Assembly: GCA_036272735.1 (NCBI GenBank)
Contig: DATAYF010000018.1
Location: 1 to 6,785 of the forward strand
DNA length: 6,785 bases
Reading direction: 5' to 3'
Origin: DATAYF01 sp036272735
GTDB lineage: Bacteria; Chloroflexota; Ktedonobacteria; Ktedonobacterales; Ktedonobacteraceae
Part shown: positions 1 through 6,355 of the stretch, piece by piece
How positions within the stretch are numbered: the stretch's first letter is position 1
Layout of the letters: each line of letters starts with the position of its first letter
The notes under the pieces: model-generated
Told to the model about the DNA's origin: nothing
Seen by the model: the letters and a program-made list of their open reading frames with translations, nothing else
The model's database searches: none
Made by a program: the position numbers and the translations under genes

Positions 1-185
1 GGATGTGCTCACTGATCAGGAATATGGTCTTGCGCGCCGTCGCCACACTGCTGCTGGCAACAGATCAGGTGCCAGCGTACGAGCAAGCATTCCCGCGCGC
101 TGTCCTGCGCCTCTTCATTGAACAGGGTCCGCTGAGCTTGATGATGGAATCATTGCGTAGTGGAACTGCGATCCCATTTTTATAG
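1..185 (+). CDS. C-terminal part of an unidentified protein, possibly a TetR-type regulator
   Basis: The frame beginning at base 3 is open to the left edge and stops with TAG at 183-185, so this is probably the last 60 residues of a longer gene. The visible protein is mostly helical and amphipathic (LRAVATLLLATDQVPAYEQA, then LFIEQGPLSLMMESLRSG). No catalytic motif is visible. It lies 46 bp upstream of the tautomerase gene on the same strand, close enough for co-transcription. A helical C-terminal ligand domain of a small regulator such as TetR would fit, but that is a guess. A chance ORF cannot be excluded because only the end is seen. Confidence 0.4.
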   Translation, partial: MCSLIRNMVLRAVATLLLATDQVPAYEQAFPRAVLRLFIEQGPLSLMMESLRSGTAIPFL

Positions 186-218
186 ACCAGAACGCAAGAG
201 AGCAAGCATACAGTATAG

Positions 219-224
219 AAGGAG
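219..224 (+). promoter_or_regulatory. Shine-Dalgarno of the tautomerase gene
   Basis: AAGGAG lies 7 nt before the ATG at 232. This favours that start over the in-frame ATG at 160, which would add 24 residues and hide the catalytic N-terminal proline. Confidence 0.75.
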
Positions 225-231
225 ACAGACC

Positions 232-654
232 ATGCCACTCTGGCACGTATACCACCCTGTCGGTGCCTACACCGAGCAGGAGAAGCGGGAGTTCGCCGGT
301 CGCGTCACCGATGTCTACCAGGCGGCCGGACTGCCCCGCTTCTACGTGGTGACCCTCTTCCATGAAGTGGACCGAGGCTCGTTCTACGTCGGTGGCGATC
401 CGGTGGACGACGTCGTGCGCGTTGCCATCGAGCACATCGCCCGCCAGCTCGAGAACCCGGCGAGCCGCGCTGCGGCCCGGCAGGAGATCGGCGACACGAT
501 CCAGCCCTTTGCCGCAGGCAAGGGCCTGCGCTGGGAATTCCACATTGACGAGACGCCGACCGACCTGTGGATAAGTAACGGGCTCATCCCGCCGCCCGCT
601 GGTTCGGACGCCGAGAAGCTGTGGGCGAAGGAGAACCGCGCCGTCCCGTACTGA
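232..654 (+). CDS. Tautomerase-superfamily protein (Tautomerase_3 / cis-CaaD-like)
   Basis: The product has 140 residues and begins MPLWHVYHPVGAYTEQEK. Removal of Met exposes Pro-1, the catalytic N-terminal amine of tautomerases. The following strand-helix pattern, the TLFHEVDRGSFYVGG segment and the C-terminal LRWEFHIDETPTDLW...ENRAVPY match single-chain tautomerases related to cis-3-chloroacrylic acid dehalogenase and Cg10062, which are somewhat longer. An Arg falls at mature position 70, where cis-CaaD has a catalytic Arg, but the second Arg (73) reads Glu here. Whether the active site is preserved cannot be decided without an alignment. The true substrate is unknown; most members of this group are uncharacterised and cytosolic. 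It converges with the aldo/keto reductase gene, and may be co-transcribed with the partial ORF upstream. Confidence 0.85.
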   Translation: MPLWHVYHPVGAYTEQEKREFAGRVTDVYQAAGLPRFYVVTLFHEVDRGSFYVGGDPVDDVVRVAIEHIARQLENPASRAAARQEIGDTIQPFAAGKGLRWEFHIDETPTDLWISNGLIPPPAGSDAEKLWAKENRAVPY

Positions 655-673
655 CACCGACGGCACTGACAGA

Positions 674-713
674 GGGCGGGAGCTGCAGCGTTGATCGGCC
701 CCGGTTCCCGCCC
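674..713 (+). terminator. GC-rich stem-loop after the tautomerase gene
   Basis: GGGCGGGAGCTG (674-685) pairs with CGGTTCCCGCCC (702-713). This gives a 12-bp stem with two G-T pairs, whose outer 8 bp are perfect Watson-Crick, and a 16-nt loop. It starts 20 nt after the tautomerase stop, in the gap between two convergent genes. No T-run follows on either strand, so it may be a weak or Rho-assisted terminator or only an mRNA 3'-end stabiliser. Confidence 0.45.
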
Positions 714-750
714 GTGCCCGCTCATCCTCCGGAGGTTGTACCACGATGGT

Positions 751-774
751 CCTGACTTGTTTGATGTGGTCAGG
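751..774 (-). terminator. Small stem-loop just after the aldo/keto reductase stop
   Basis: CCTGAC (751-756) pairs with GTCAGG (769-774) around a 12-nt loop. On the minus strand it starts 4 nt after the reductase stop codon. There is no downstream T-tract, so terminator function is only suggested by position. Confidence 0.25.
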
Positions 775-778
775 CCAA

Positions 779-1756
779 CTAGAACCCTTCGGGTCTTTGA
801 GGCAGGTAGGGTTCCTCGAGTTTGCGTAGTTCGTCGTTGCTCAGTTTTAAGTCAACGGCCGCAATCGCATCGGTCAGGTGTTCGGGCTTCGTCACGCCAA
901 CGATCGGCGCGGTGACCGCTGGCTTCTGGAGCAGCCAGGCTAGCGCTACCTGAGCACGAGAGACGCCTCGTTCATTGGCAATCGCCGCCACCGCGTCCAC
1001 GATCTTACGGCTGGCCTCCTCCGCCTGATGGTACAATCCCTGACCGAACTTGTCGGTCCCGCTGCGCATGGTCGTGGCATTCCAATCACGGGTGAGGTGG
1101 CCGCGCGCCAGTGGACTCCATGGGATAACCCCTACGCCTTGATTGAGACAGAACGGCAACATCTCGCGCTCTTCCTCGCGCATGAGCAGGTTATATTGAT
1201 CCTGCATGGAGACAAAGCGCGTCCAGCCATGTAAATCTGCCACATATTGCGCTTGCGCAAACTGCCAGGCGTACATACTGCTGGCGCCGATGTAGCGCAC
1301 CTTGCCGCTCTTTCCCAGGTCGTGCAAGGCTTCCAGCGTTTCTTCTATCGGAGTATGTGGGTCGTAGCGGTGAATCTGATAGAGGTCGATGTAGTCCGTC
1401 TTGAGTCGCTTCAAACTCTGCTCCACTTGCGTAAAGAGAGCTGCCCGCGAGAGTCCAGCATCTTTCGGGCCTGGCCCCATCGGGCTAAAGACTTTGGTGG
1501 CGATGATTACGTCGTCGCGACTGGTCAGTTCCCCCAGTACCTTGCCGACAATCTCCTCGCTGGCACCGAGCGAATAATTATTCGCCGTATCAAACGTCGT
1601 AATACCTGCTTCCAGGGCTTGCTTGATAAGAGATCGAGCTTCGTCGATACCGAGCACCCATTCATGCGGACCACGACGTGGATCGCCAAAGCTCATGCAA
1701 CCAAGTATGATGCGTGAGACCTGTAGCCCTGAGTTTCCCAGGCGTTTATATTGCAT
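779..1756 (-). CDS. Aldo/keto reductase, YajO-like
   Basis: A complete 325-residue member of the NAD(P)H-dependent aldo/keto reductase superfamily, a cytosolic (beta/alpha)8 barrel that reduces aldehydes and ketones. The catalytic tetrad reads Asp56 and Tyr61 (FDTANNYS), Lys88 (IIATKV) and His129 (DLYQIHRYD). The C-terminal IVGVTKPEHL segment (about 286-295) is the usual cofactor phosphate-binding region. RLGNSGLQVSRIILGCMSFGDP at the N-terminus, and the GKVRYIGASSMYAWQF and IPWSPLARG blocks, resemble the E. coli YajO-like subgroup, whose length (about 324 residues) is nearly identical. The start at 1756 is supported by an AGGAAAGGA Shine-Dalgarno (1768-1776 read on the minus strand). It follows a truncated SDR gene on the same strand and is divergent from an AraC regulator, which probably controls it. 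The natural substrate cannot be told from sequence. Confidence 0.95.
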   Translation of the reverse strand: MQYKRLGNSGLQVSRIILGCMSFGDPRRGPHEWVLGIDEARSLIKQALEAGITTFDTANNYSLGASEEIVGKVLGELTSRDDVIIATKVFSPMGPGPKDAGLSRAALFTQVEQSLKRLKTDYIDLYQIHRYDPHTPIEETLEALHDLGKSGKVRYIGASSMYAWQFAQAQYVADLHGWTRFVSMQDQYNLLMREEEREMLPFCLNQGVGVIPWSPLARGHLTRDWNATTMRSGTDKFGQGLYHQAEEASRKIVDAVAAIANERGVSRAQVALAWLLQKPAVTAPIVGVTKPEHLTDAIAAVDLKLSNDELRKLEEPYLPQRPEGF

Positions 1757-1832
1757 TGTATCTATCGTCCTTTCCTATTCATACTGAGAGAATTTCTCCA
1801 GCGTATAGCTTCTGCGACAACGAAAAGTATGG

Positions 1833-1988
1833 CTATACCAGCTCCTGTGCCCAGATGGCCGAGGCAGACTCACGCGCAACCATTGCAGTCACCGATGCCC
1901 CTTCTTGTACGTATGCCTCCGCAATCGCGCATCCTATCCCTCGTCCCGCTTCGGTCATAATCGCGACCTTTCCATCAAGCTTTCCCAT
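1833..1988 (-). pseudogene. Truncated short-chain dehydrogenase/reductase (SDR), N-terminal fragment
   Basis: An intact translation start (AAGGAG, then ATG at 1988) opens a 51-residue reading frame, MGKLDGKVAI..., that is clearly the first beta-alpha-beta unit of an SDR Rossmann fold. Families of this type run about 250 residues, so roughly 200 residues, including the Ser-Tyr-Lys catalytic site, are missing. The nucleotide-binding TGxxxGIG motif is itself altered to TEAGRGIG (first Gly to Glu), and the tail ARESASAIWAQELV no longer fits the family well. The sequence between its stop and the reductase (76 bp) shows no SDR homology in any frame. I infer a deletion that fused the SDR start to the upstream region of the reductase. 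Its promoter and RBS may still provide the leader of the reductase transcript. Confidence 0.75.
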
Positions 1989-2241
1989 TTCGGTTGCTCC
2001 TTTTTTATCTCTCCAAGACAAACGATCAGCACGTTTCAGCCTTCTTCTCTTGCCTTGCTCTTCCCGATGCGTGAAAGGTCCAGCAGGGCTGCTACATCCC
2101 AGAGAGGCATGTGCTTGACCTATAGAGAGTATAGACGCGAAAGCGCGCGGGGTGATAGAATGATTGTCGAAAATGCTTGTCTGATTCTGCAAGACTTGAA
2201 GAGAAGCCGTAGCGCAAAAAGAGAAGGGTTCCGATGTCCAC
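1989..2241. other. Divergent intergenic region between the SDR/AKR unit and araC-type gene
   Basis: These 253 bp must hold the promoters for both directions. The only hints I see are an inverted repeat CTATA-GAGAG-TATAG (2120-2134), whose minus strand includes TATACT, a possible -10 for the leftward unit, and a TTGACC at 2115-2120. No convincing paired -35 and -10 set could be placed. ORFs that cross this stretch show no recognisable protein. Confidence 0.4.
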
Positions 2242-3180
2242 GTGATCAAAGAGCAGGCCGAACGCGAAATGCAACGACTCCAAGCCAATGGCGAGGAACT
2301 GGTTGAGCGGGTCTCGCGGGTTCTGCGTGAAGATGGAACGGTTCAGCCGTTGTCGGGGCTGTGCCTGGCTCGTTCATCCTCAAAGACCTCGCCACTTCAT
2401 GGAGTATCCATCCCATCCGTGTGCGTGATTGCTCAGGGCGGCAAAGAGGTTCTGCTCGGTGAGCGTCGCTATCGCTACGATCCTTTGCATTACCTGCTGA
2501 CCACGATCGAACTTCCCAGCGTAAGCCAGGTGGTAGAAGCCTCAAAAGAGCGGCCCTACCTCAGCCTTCGTCTGGAACTCCCTGCCACCAGCGTTGGTTC
2601 GGTTCTGCTGGAAGCGGGATACATACAGCGAAGGCAGCAGGCGGACGCAAGAGCGATCGATGTCAGTGTGCTGGATGGCCATCTGCTCGACGCGGTCGTG
2701 CGTCTGGTGAGACTCCTGGATGCTCCTGCCGAAGCGCCGGTCCTGCTGCCACTGATTACGCGGGAAATCATCTATCGTCTCCTCAGAGGAGAGCAAGGGG
2801 ACCGTCTCCGCCATCTAGCGGTCCTGGGGGGGTACCCCTCCGCTATCGCCAGAGCCGTTGCCCGCTTGCGCCAGGATTTCGATCAGCCATTGCACATCGA
2901 GGAGCTCGCGCACGAGTTGGGCATGAGCGTTTCGGGCTTGCACCATCACTTCAAGGCTGTCACCGCGATGAGCCCCTTGCAATTCAAGAAGCGGTTGCGA
3001 CTTCAGTACGCCCGTCGTCTGATGCTGGGGGAAGATCTGGATGCTCAAGGAGCGGCCTATCGCGTCGGATATCAAGACGCTTCCCACTTCAATCGAGACT
3101 ACAAAAGCCTCTTTGGTCTCCCCCCCATGCGCGACGTGCAACGGCTGCGAGGAGAAACGCTCGCTTTCTCTGGACAATGA
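2242..3180 (+). CDS. AraC-family transcriptional regulator (PF06719 N-terminal domain)
   Basis: A 312-residue DNA-binding regulator. Residues about 35-185 form the cupin-like ligand domain of the AraC_N (PF06719) type, with the typical VCVIAQGGKEVLLGERRYRYD and VVEASKERPYLSLRLEL blocks. Residues about 206-305 are the two-helix-turn-helix AraC/XylS domain: the first HTH is around LHIEELAHELGMSVSGLHHH (218-237) and the second around AAYRVGYQDASHFNRDYKSL (271-290), ending in the conserved FGLPPM. The chosen GTG start at 2242 begins MIKEQAEREMQRLQ, as I recall for relatives, with a distant AGAAGGG about 15 nt upstream. An ATG at 2269 is the alternative. It is divergent from the SDR remnant and aldo/keto reductase, an arrangement common for this subfamily, so it probably regulates them and perhaps itself. 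The inducer is unknown. Confidence 0.93.
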   Translation: MIKEQAEREMQRLQANGEELVERVSRVLREDGTVQPLSGLCLARSSSKTSPLHGVSIPSVCVIAQGGKEVLLGERRYRYDPLHYLLTTIELPSVSQVVEASKERPYLSLRLELPATSVGSVLLEAGYIQRRQQADARAIDVSVLDGHLLDAVVRLVRLLDAPAEAPVLLPLITREIIYRLLRGEQGDRLRHLAVLGGYPSAIARAVARLRQDFDQPLHIEELAHELGMSVSGLHHHFKAVTAMSPLQFKKRLRLQYARRLMLGEDLDAQGAAYRVGYQDASHFNRDYKSLFGLPPMRDVQRLRGETLAFSGQ

Positions 3181-3483
3181 GAGAGACGGGCACGTTCGAT
3201 ACAGAGCATGATGTCCTTCACGTAACGGGCCACTCCCCCTCTTGTGCTGACAGCGTTTGTACATCTCAGGATGGATGCCGGGCGAAACTGGCACACCTCT
3301 TGGGTGGGCAGGCGATCTGGAGAAACAGAGCCTTTCAGCATGAAACGACCCGCAGATGTGTCCCATTTCTTCCCGCAAAATCCTGGGATTGACAGATTGA
3401 TGATGGAAGAAACGAGATTTTAAGCGGTTTCTCCAGGCTCTGTATGGTCGATTCCTATGATTGACGCCGATTTCCTACGTTTC
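3181..3483. other. Non-coding stretch downstream of the AraC gene
   Basis: About 300 bp with no gene I can support. ORFs on both strands here (for example 3177-3392 +) lack any recognisable family pattern and no credible SD was seen. No T-tailed terminator hairpin was found after the regulator. A weak 6-bp inverted repeat, AGAAAC (3408-3413) and GTTTCT (3427-3432), is the only nearby structure. The stretch ends at the left target-site copy of the MITE-like element. Confidence 0.5.
3477..3483. repeat. Left copy of 7-bp target-site duplication
   Basis: ACGTTTC abuts the left terminal inverted repeat of the MITE-like element. An identical copy abuts the right end at 3606-3612. Confidence 0.75.
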
Positions 3484-3605
3484 GGATCTGGCTCACTTTT
3501 GGTGATAAGCTCTTCTTTCAGCGGGGACGAGTGACATTCTTGAGCTCAAGACGTGGAGGTTGCCAGGGGAATAAACCCATCCATCACCAAAAGTGAGCCA
3601 GGTCC
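3484..3605. mobile_element. MITE-like non-autonomous element, 122 bp
   Basis: The element is bounded by 23-bp terminal inverted repeats at 3484-3506 and 3583-3605. They match at 22 of 23 positions; the only difference is the fourth base (GGAT at the left, GGAC when the right is read inwards). The shared part is CTGGCTCACTTTTGGTGAT. Perfect 7-bp direct repeats, ACGTTTC, flank it on both sides with no gap, as expected of a transposition target duplication. The 76-bp interior has no ORF but contains a perfect 12-bp palindrome, CTTGAGCTCAAG (3539-3550). The size, ends and absence of coding capacity fit a miniature inverted-repeat transposable element moved in trans by a full-length IS. The parental family is not identified; the GG-starting ends recall ISL3-type elements, but those usually make 8-bp duplications. 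Confidence 0.8.
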
Positions 3606-3612
3606 ACGTTTC
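3606..3612. repeat. Right copy of 7-bp target-site duplication
   Basis: ACGTTTC immediately follows the right terminal inverted repeat and is identical to the copy at 3477-3483. Confidence 0.75.
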
Positions 3613-3705
3613 ACCTCAAAAATGGGTCTTGTTCAATTGCAGTGGAACGGCAGTGATTAAAAACCATGATGTGAGATGAATCGGCTTCTTTGGAGCTTTC
3701 CTCCT

Positions 3706-3897
3706 TTATCTCCCTGCCTCCAGTTCGCGTATCCCCTTCCGGATCGTTTTGCGCGACACTCCTGCCTCGCAGGCTACTTGGCTGATCCCTCCCGCCCCAA
3801 TCCGCCTGGCTTCCGATGCGACATACAACCTCCACTGGCGTTCGTTGAGCCACCCCTTCATCATCTGATATTGGTCGTGTTGTGAGGCATTCTCCAT
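3706..3897 (-). pseudogene. N-terminal remnant of an ISAzo13-like transposase
   Basis: A 63-residue frame beginning MENASQHDQYQMMKGWLNER carries the N-terminal DNA-binding region of ISAzo13-family (Rhodopirellula-type DDE) transposases. The visible pattern is LNERQWRLYVASEARRIG, GGISQVACEAGVSRKTIRKG and IRELEAG, with a helix-turn-helix in the second and third parts. A stop follows where the family continues for several hundred residues, and the DDE catalytic domain is absent. In a shifted frame the next 95 bp (to about 3611) contain EQDPFL, faintly like the E-DP-L segment that follows in the family, so decay by frameshift plus deletion is likely. The start may be the ATG at 3897; no strong SD was seen. 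It is non-functional. Confidence 0.75.
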
Positions 3898-3973
3898 CCA
3901 ACCAGCATATCACCAGGGTCTCGGGCCGGCATGGTCCTTTGCACAGCTAATGTGGGACTGGTTTATTCCTCGT

Positions 3974-4003
3974 TTGACAGAAGCGGGACCATAAGCCTAA
4001 CAT
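3974..4003 (+). promoter_or_regulatory. Putative sigma70-type promoter of the transporter gene
   Basis: A perfect TTGACA -35 hexamer (3974-3979) is followed, with an 18-bp spacer, by TAACAT (3998-4003), a 4/6 match to the -10 consensus. Transcription would start near 4010, leaving a leader of about 25 nt that holds the Shine-Dalgarno of the transporter gene. The spacing and location fit, but the -10 is weak. Confidence 0.5.
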
Positions 4004-4023
4004 AGATGTACATATTTCCTTTC

Positions 4024-4028
4024 AGGAG
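4024..4028 (+). promoter_or_regulatory. Shine-Dalgarno deciding the TTG start of the transporter
   Basis: AGGAG ends 6 nt before the TTG at 4035. It supports this rare start codon. The first in-frame ATG (residue 24) would remove the first membrane helix. Confidence 0.7.
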
Positions 4029-4034
4029 CACCTT

Positions 4035-5018
4035 TTGAAAGCTGTTTTTCTTGGGGTTCTGGCCTCACTCTTTTTTGCCACTTCATTTATTCTCAATCGC
4101 AGTATGGCTCTCTCTGGCGGTAACTGGATCTGGAGTGCCTCTTTACGTTATTTATTTATGCTTCCTTTTCTGCTAATCATTGTAGGATTACGCGGAAATT
4201 TGCGGCCTTTGTTCGTTGAGATGCGCACCCATTTTCAAGCCTGGCTGCTCTGGAGCAGTATCGGCTTCGGACTTTTCTATTCGCCGATGACGTTCGCTTC
4301 GGCCTATGGCCCTGGCTGGCTTATTGCGGCAACCTGGCAGGTGACTATTATCGCGGGAACGCTGCTGACTCCTTTCCTTGCATCCTCGGTTCCTACACCG
4401 CAGGGGATTATCAGGGTGCGAGAGAAGATACCCCTTAGGGGCCTGCTTCTCTCACTGGTTATTCTACTGGGCATTGTGGTAATGCAGATCGATCATAGTA
4501 AAGATCTTTCCTGGCAAAGCCTGTTGTTAGGAACCGTACCTGTTCTGCTGGCAGCCTTCGCCTATCCCCTTGGCAATCGACAAATGATGAAACTGTGCCA
4601 GAATCGTTTAGATGTCTTTCAGCGAGTTCTAGGTATGACGCTGGCGAGTCTGCCTTTCTGGCTCCTCCTCTCACTCTTTGGTTTCACTACCTCTGGCTTT
4701 CCCGGCACAGGTCAGTTGCTACAATCCTTCATTGTCGCCATCAGCTCTGGAGTTGTCGCAACCCTCCTCTTCTTTCGAGCGACGGATATGGCAAAAGGTG
4801 ATGCCAGGAAGCTTGGCGCCATTGAAGCAACGCAGGCAGGCGAAGTCGTCTTTACGGTGCTAGGAGAGTGTCTGCTACTCAATCGCCCACTGCCATCGTT
4901 AAGCTCCTGGCTTGGTATGGGGTTGGTGATTTTGGGCATGACCTGTCATAGCTATTTTTCTGATTTCAGGAGGACGGTGTCAATTGAACGCAAGCATGAC
5001 CTCTCGTCCCATTCTTGA
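4035..5018 (+). CDS. DMT-superfamily multidrug-efflux-type transporter
   Basis: A complete 327-residue inner-membrane protein of the drug/metabolite transporter superfamily, closest in style to the 'multidrug resistance efflux transporter' (EmrE, PF13536) group that has two EamA-like halves. About ten hydrophobic segments can be read, at roughly residues 3-20, 32-51, 69-88, 94-113, 135-151, 161-179, 196-216, 229-249, 264-282 and 291-307. Characteristic blocks are SFILNRSMALSGGNWIWSAS near the start, AFAYPLGNRQMM (174-185) in the middle, and ATQAGEVVFTVLGE (265-278) with Glu270 and Glu278 in the ninth segment. The C-terminal tail (308-327) is polar and probably cytosolic. The substrate is unknown; drug efflux is a family label only. 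It is monocistronic with its own promoter, and its stop lies 10 bp from the left end of an IS256-type element, so the insertion spared it. Confidence 0.92.
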   Translation: MKAVFLGVLASLFFATSFILNRSMALSGGNWIWSASLRYLFMLPFLLIIVGLRGNLRPLFVEMRTHFQAWLLWSSIGFGLFYSPMTFASAYGPGWLIAATWQVTIIAGTLLTPFLASSVPTPQGIIRVREKIPLRGLLLSLVILLGIVVMQIDHSKDLSWQSLLLGTVPVLLAAFAYPLGNRQMMKLCQNRLDVFQRVLGMTLASLPFWLLLSLFGFTTSGFPGTGQLLQSFIVAISSGVVATLLFFRATDMAKGDARKLGAIEATQAGEVVFTVLGECLLLNRPLPSLSSWLGMGLVILGMTCHSYFSDFRRTVSIERKHDLSSHS

Positions 5019-5028
5019 TGTGTAGAAA

Positions 5029-5056
5029 GAGTCTGTCAAGTACTTTTGTGTATGTG
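5029..5056 (+). repeat. Left terminal inverted repeat of the IS256-type element
   Basis: It starts GAGTCTGTCAAGTACTTTTG and ends TGTATGTG. It is downstream of the transposase stop and begins 10 bp after the transporter stop codon. Confidence 0.75.
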
Positions 5057-5063
5057 TTTTCAT

Positions 5064-6278
5064 TTATTGAGGGAATCGCTCCCCAAATTCAATGGCAAAA
5101 CAGTTGAGTGCAGGCATCCAATTACGAATAGGCATGGTCCACTTCGTGGCAATAGTGTGCATGGCCAGATAGACAACCTTGTAGACCGCCTCATCGGAGG
5201 GAAAAATGCGATGATTGCGGGTCACTTTGCGTAAAGACATGTTGACTGACTCAATCGCATTGGTGGTGTAGATCACCTTGCGGATGTCCTCGGGGAAGGC
5301 AAACAATGGGATCACGTGACTCCAATGCCCTCTCCACATCTTGCTAATGCTTGGATACAGCCGATCCCATTTTTCGGCAAAGAGCTCCAGATAGACCCGC
5401 GCTTCACTTTCAGTGGCTGCCGATAGATCAGTTTCAAATCTGCAGCGACCTCCTTGCGATGTGTGTAGGAGACATATTTAAGCGAATTGCGCACCAGATG
5501 GACCATGCAGAGCTGGACACGGGTGTGCGGATAGAGGGTTTCAATGGCCACAGGTTCGCCAGTCAGCCCATCCACACAGGCGATAAAGATGTCGCTTCCG
5601 TCCTCGATTTTGGAGCTCGGTGAAGACCGACAACCAGAATGCGGGCACCCTCATGGTGGCCCAGCCACATTCCAAGCAGCTCTTTTTGCCCTTCCATGTC
5701 AACGCCCAGGGCCAGGTAGAGTGCTCGGTTGATGATCCGCTGATTCTCACGCACTTTGACCACCAGGCAGTCCACGTAGACAATGGGATAGACGGCTTCC
5801 AAAGGGCGATTTTGGAACTTCCGCACCTCATCGAGCACGGCTTCCGTGACGTTGGAAATGAAGGTCGATGAGACTTCAACTCCATAGAGCTCGTGGACCT
5901 GCGCTTGAATATCACGGGTCGTCATGCCACGAGCATAGAGAGCAAGGATTTTTTCTTCAAAGCCATCCAGTCGGGTCTGGTGCTTGGGGATAAGGACGGG
6001 CTCAAAGCTAGCTTCGCGATCACGTGGAACGGCGATATTGATCTCTCCTTGTGATCCCTTCAATGTTTTGCGGCTGCTTCCATTGCGTGTGTTGCTTGTG
6101 GCCTCACTGCGCTTCCCATGCTTGGGATAAGCCCAGCTGCTCTTCCATCTCGCTGATCCTGTCAGCGCTCAATCAAGGCACTGGTGAGTTGTTTGAGCAA
6201 GCCACCTTCGGCCAGAATTTCTTTCGGATCGGGGCATTCTTTGAGCAGTGCATCAATCAGTTCACGTCGAATGGTCAT
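5064..6278 (-). pseudogene. IS256-family transposase, multiply frameshifted
   Basis: Read with frame corrections, the whole of a mutator-type (IS256/MuDR) DDE transposase of about 400 residues is present. It begins MTIRRELIDALLKECPDPKE at 6278, with GGAG 8 nt upstream. The first frame stops at 6162-6164 after 38 residues, inside ALIERALTG. At least two shifts follow before the frame KGSQGEINIAVPRDREASFE (from about 6063). Further single-base shifts lie near 5640 (after HHEGAR), near 5600 (after TELQNRG) and near 5415 (after LIYRQP). The catalytic motifs survive in separate frames: first Asp in VYVDCLVVK, second Asp in IACVDGLTGEP, Glu in YTTNAIESVN. The C-terminus TKWTMPIRNWMPALNCFAIE...ERFPQ is complete. 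It cannot make a functional transposase without correction, but the high residue identity suggests recent decay. Confidence 0.92.
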
Positions 6279-6327
6279 ATGTTTTTCTCCTTTTCCCATC
6301 TTCTTCATCCACAACTTCTCATGTGAC

Positions 6328-6354
6328 CACATACACAAAGTATTTTACACCCTC
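6328..6354 (-). repeat. Right terminal inverted repeat of the IS256-type element
   Basis: Read inwards on the minus strand it starts GAGGGTGTAAAATACTTTG and ends TGTATGTG. It lies about 50 bp upstream of the transposase start. The TnpB remnant begins directly after it. Confidence 0.75.
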
Positions 6355-6355
6355 G

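Larger units (their letters stand above)
5029..6354 (-). mobile_element. IS256-family insertion sequence, 1326 bp, inactive
   Basis: The ends are imperfect inverted repeats: the left runs 5029-5056, and the right (6328-6354) is read on the minus strand. Both begin GAG, share TGT and TACTTT, and end in GTGTATGTG; there are four mismatches and one single-base gap over about 27 bp. They frame a transposase on the minus strand with the length normal for the family. The size of 1.33 kb is typical of IS256. IS256 elements usually leave 8-9 bp duplications, but the flanking 8-mers TGTAGAAA (left) and GTATCACA (right) do not match. This points to a post-insertion deletion or recombination rather than a simple insertion. 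Confidence 0.85.

Noticed and set aside
115..744. 209-codon ORF on the minus strand
   Set aside because: It is antisense to the tautomerase gene, which has a good SD and a clear family pattern; the minus-strand protein shows no recognisable domain.
1247..1717. 156-codon ORF on the plus strand
   Set aside because: It is a shadow of the aldo/keto reductase, whose catalytic tetrad and start signals are intact.
2815..3378. 187-codon ORF on the minus strand
   Set aside because: Mostly antisense to the DNA-binding domain of the AraC regulator; no family signal and no SD.
3317..3436. 10-bp inverted repeat CTGGAGAAAC / GTTTCTCCAG as possible IS ends
   Set aside because: The match does not extend outward, no target duplication was seen and the interior has no transposase fragment, so chance is sufficient.
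3930..3992. 7-bp inverted repeat ATGGTCC / GGACCAT around the transporter promoter as an operator
   Set aside because: The arms are short and about 50 bp apart, with no further symmetry.
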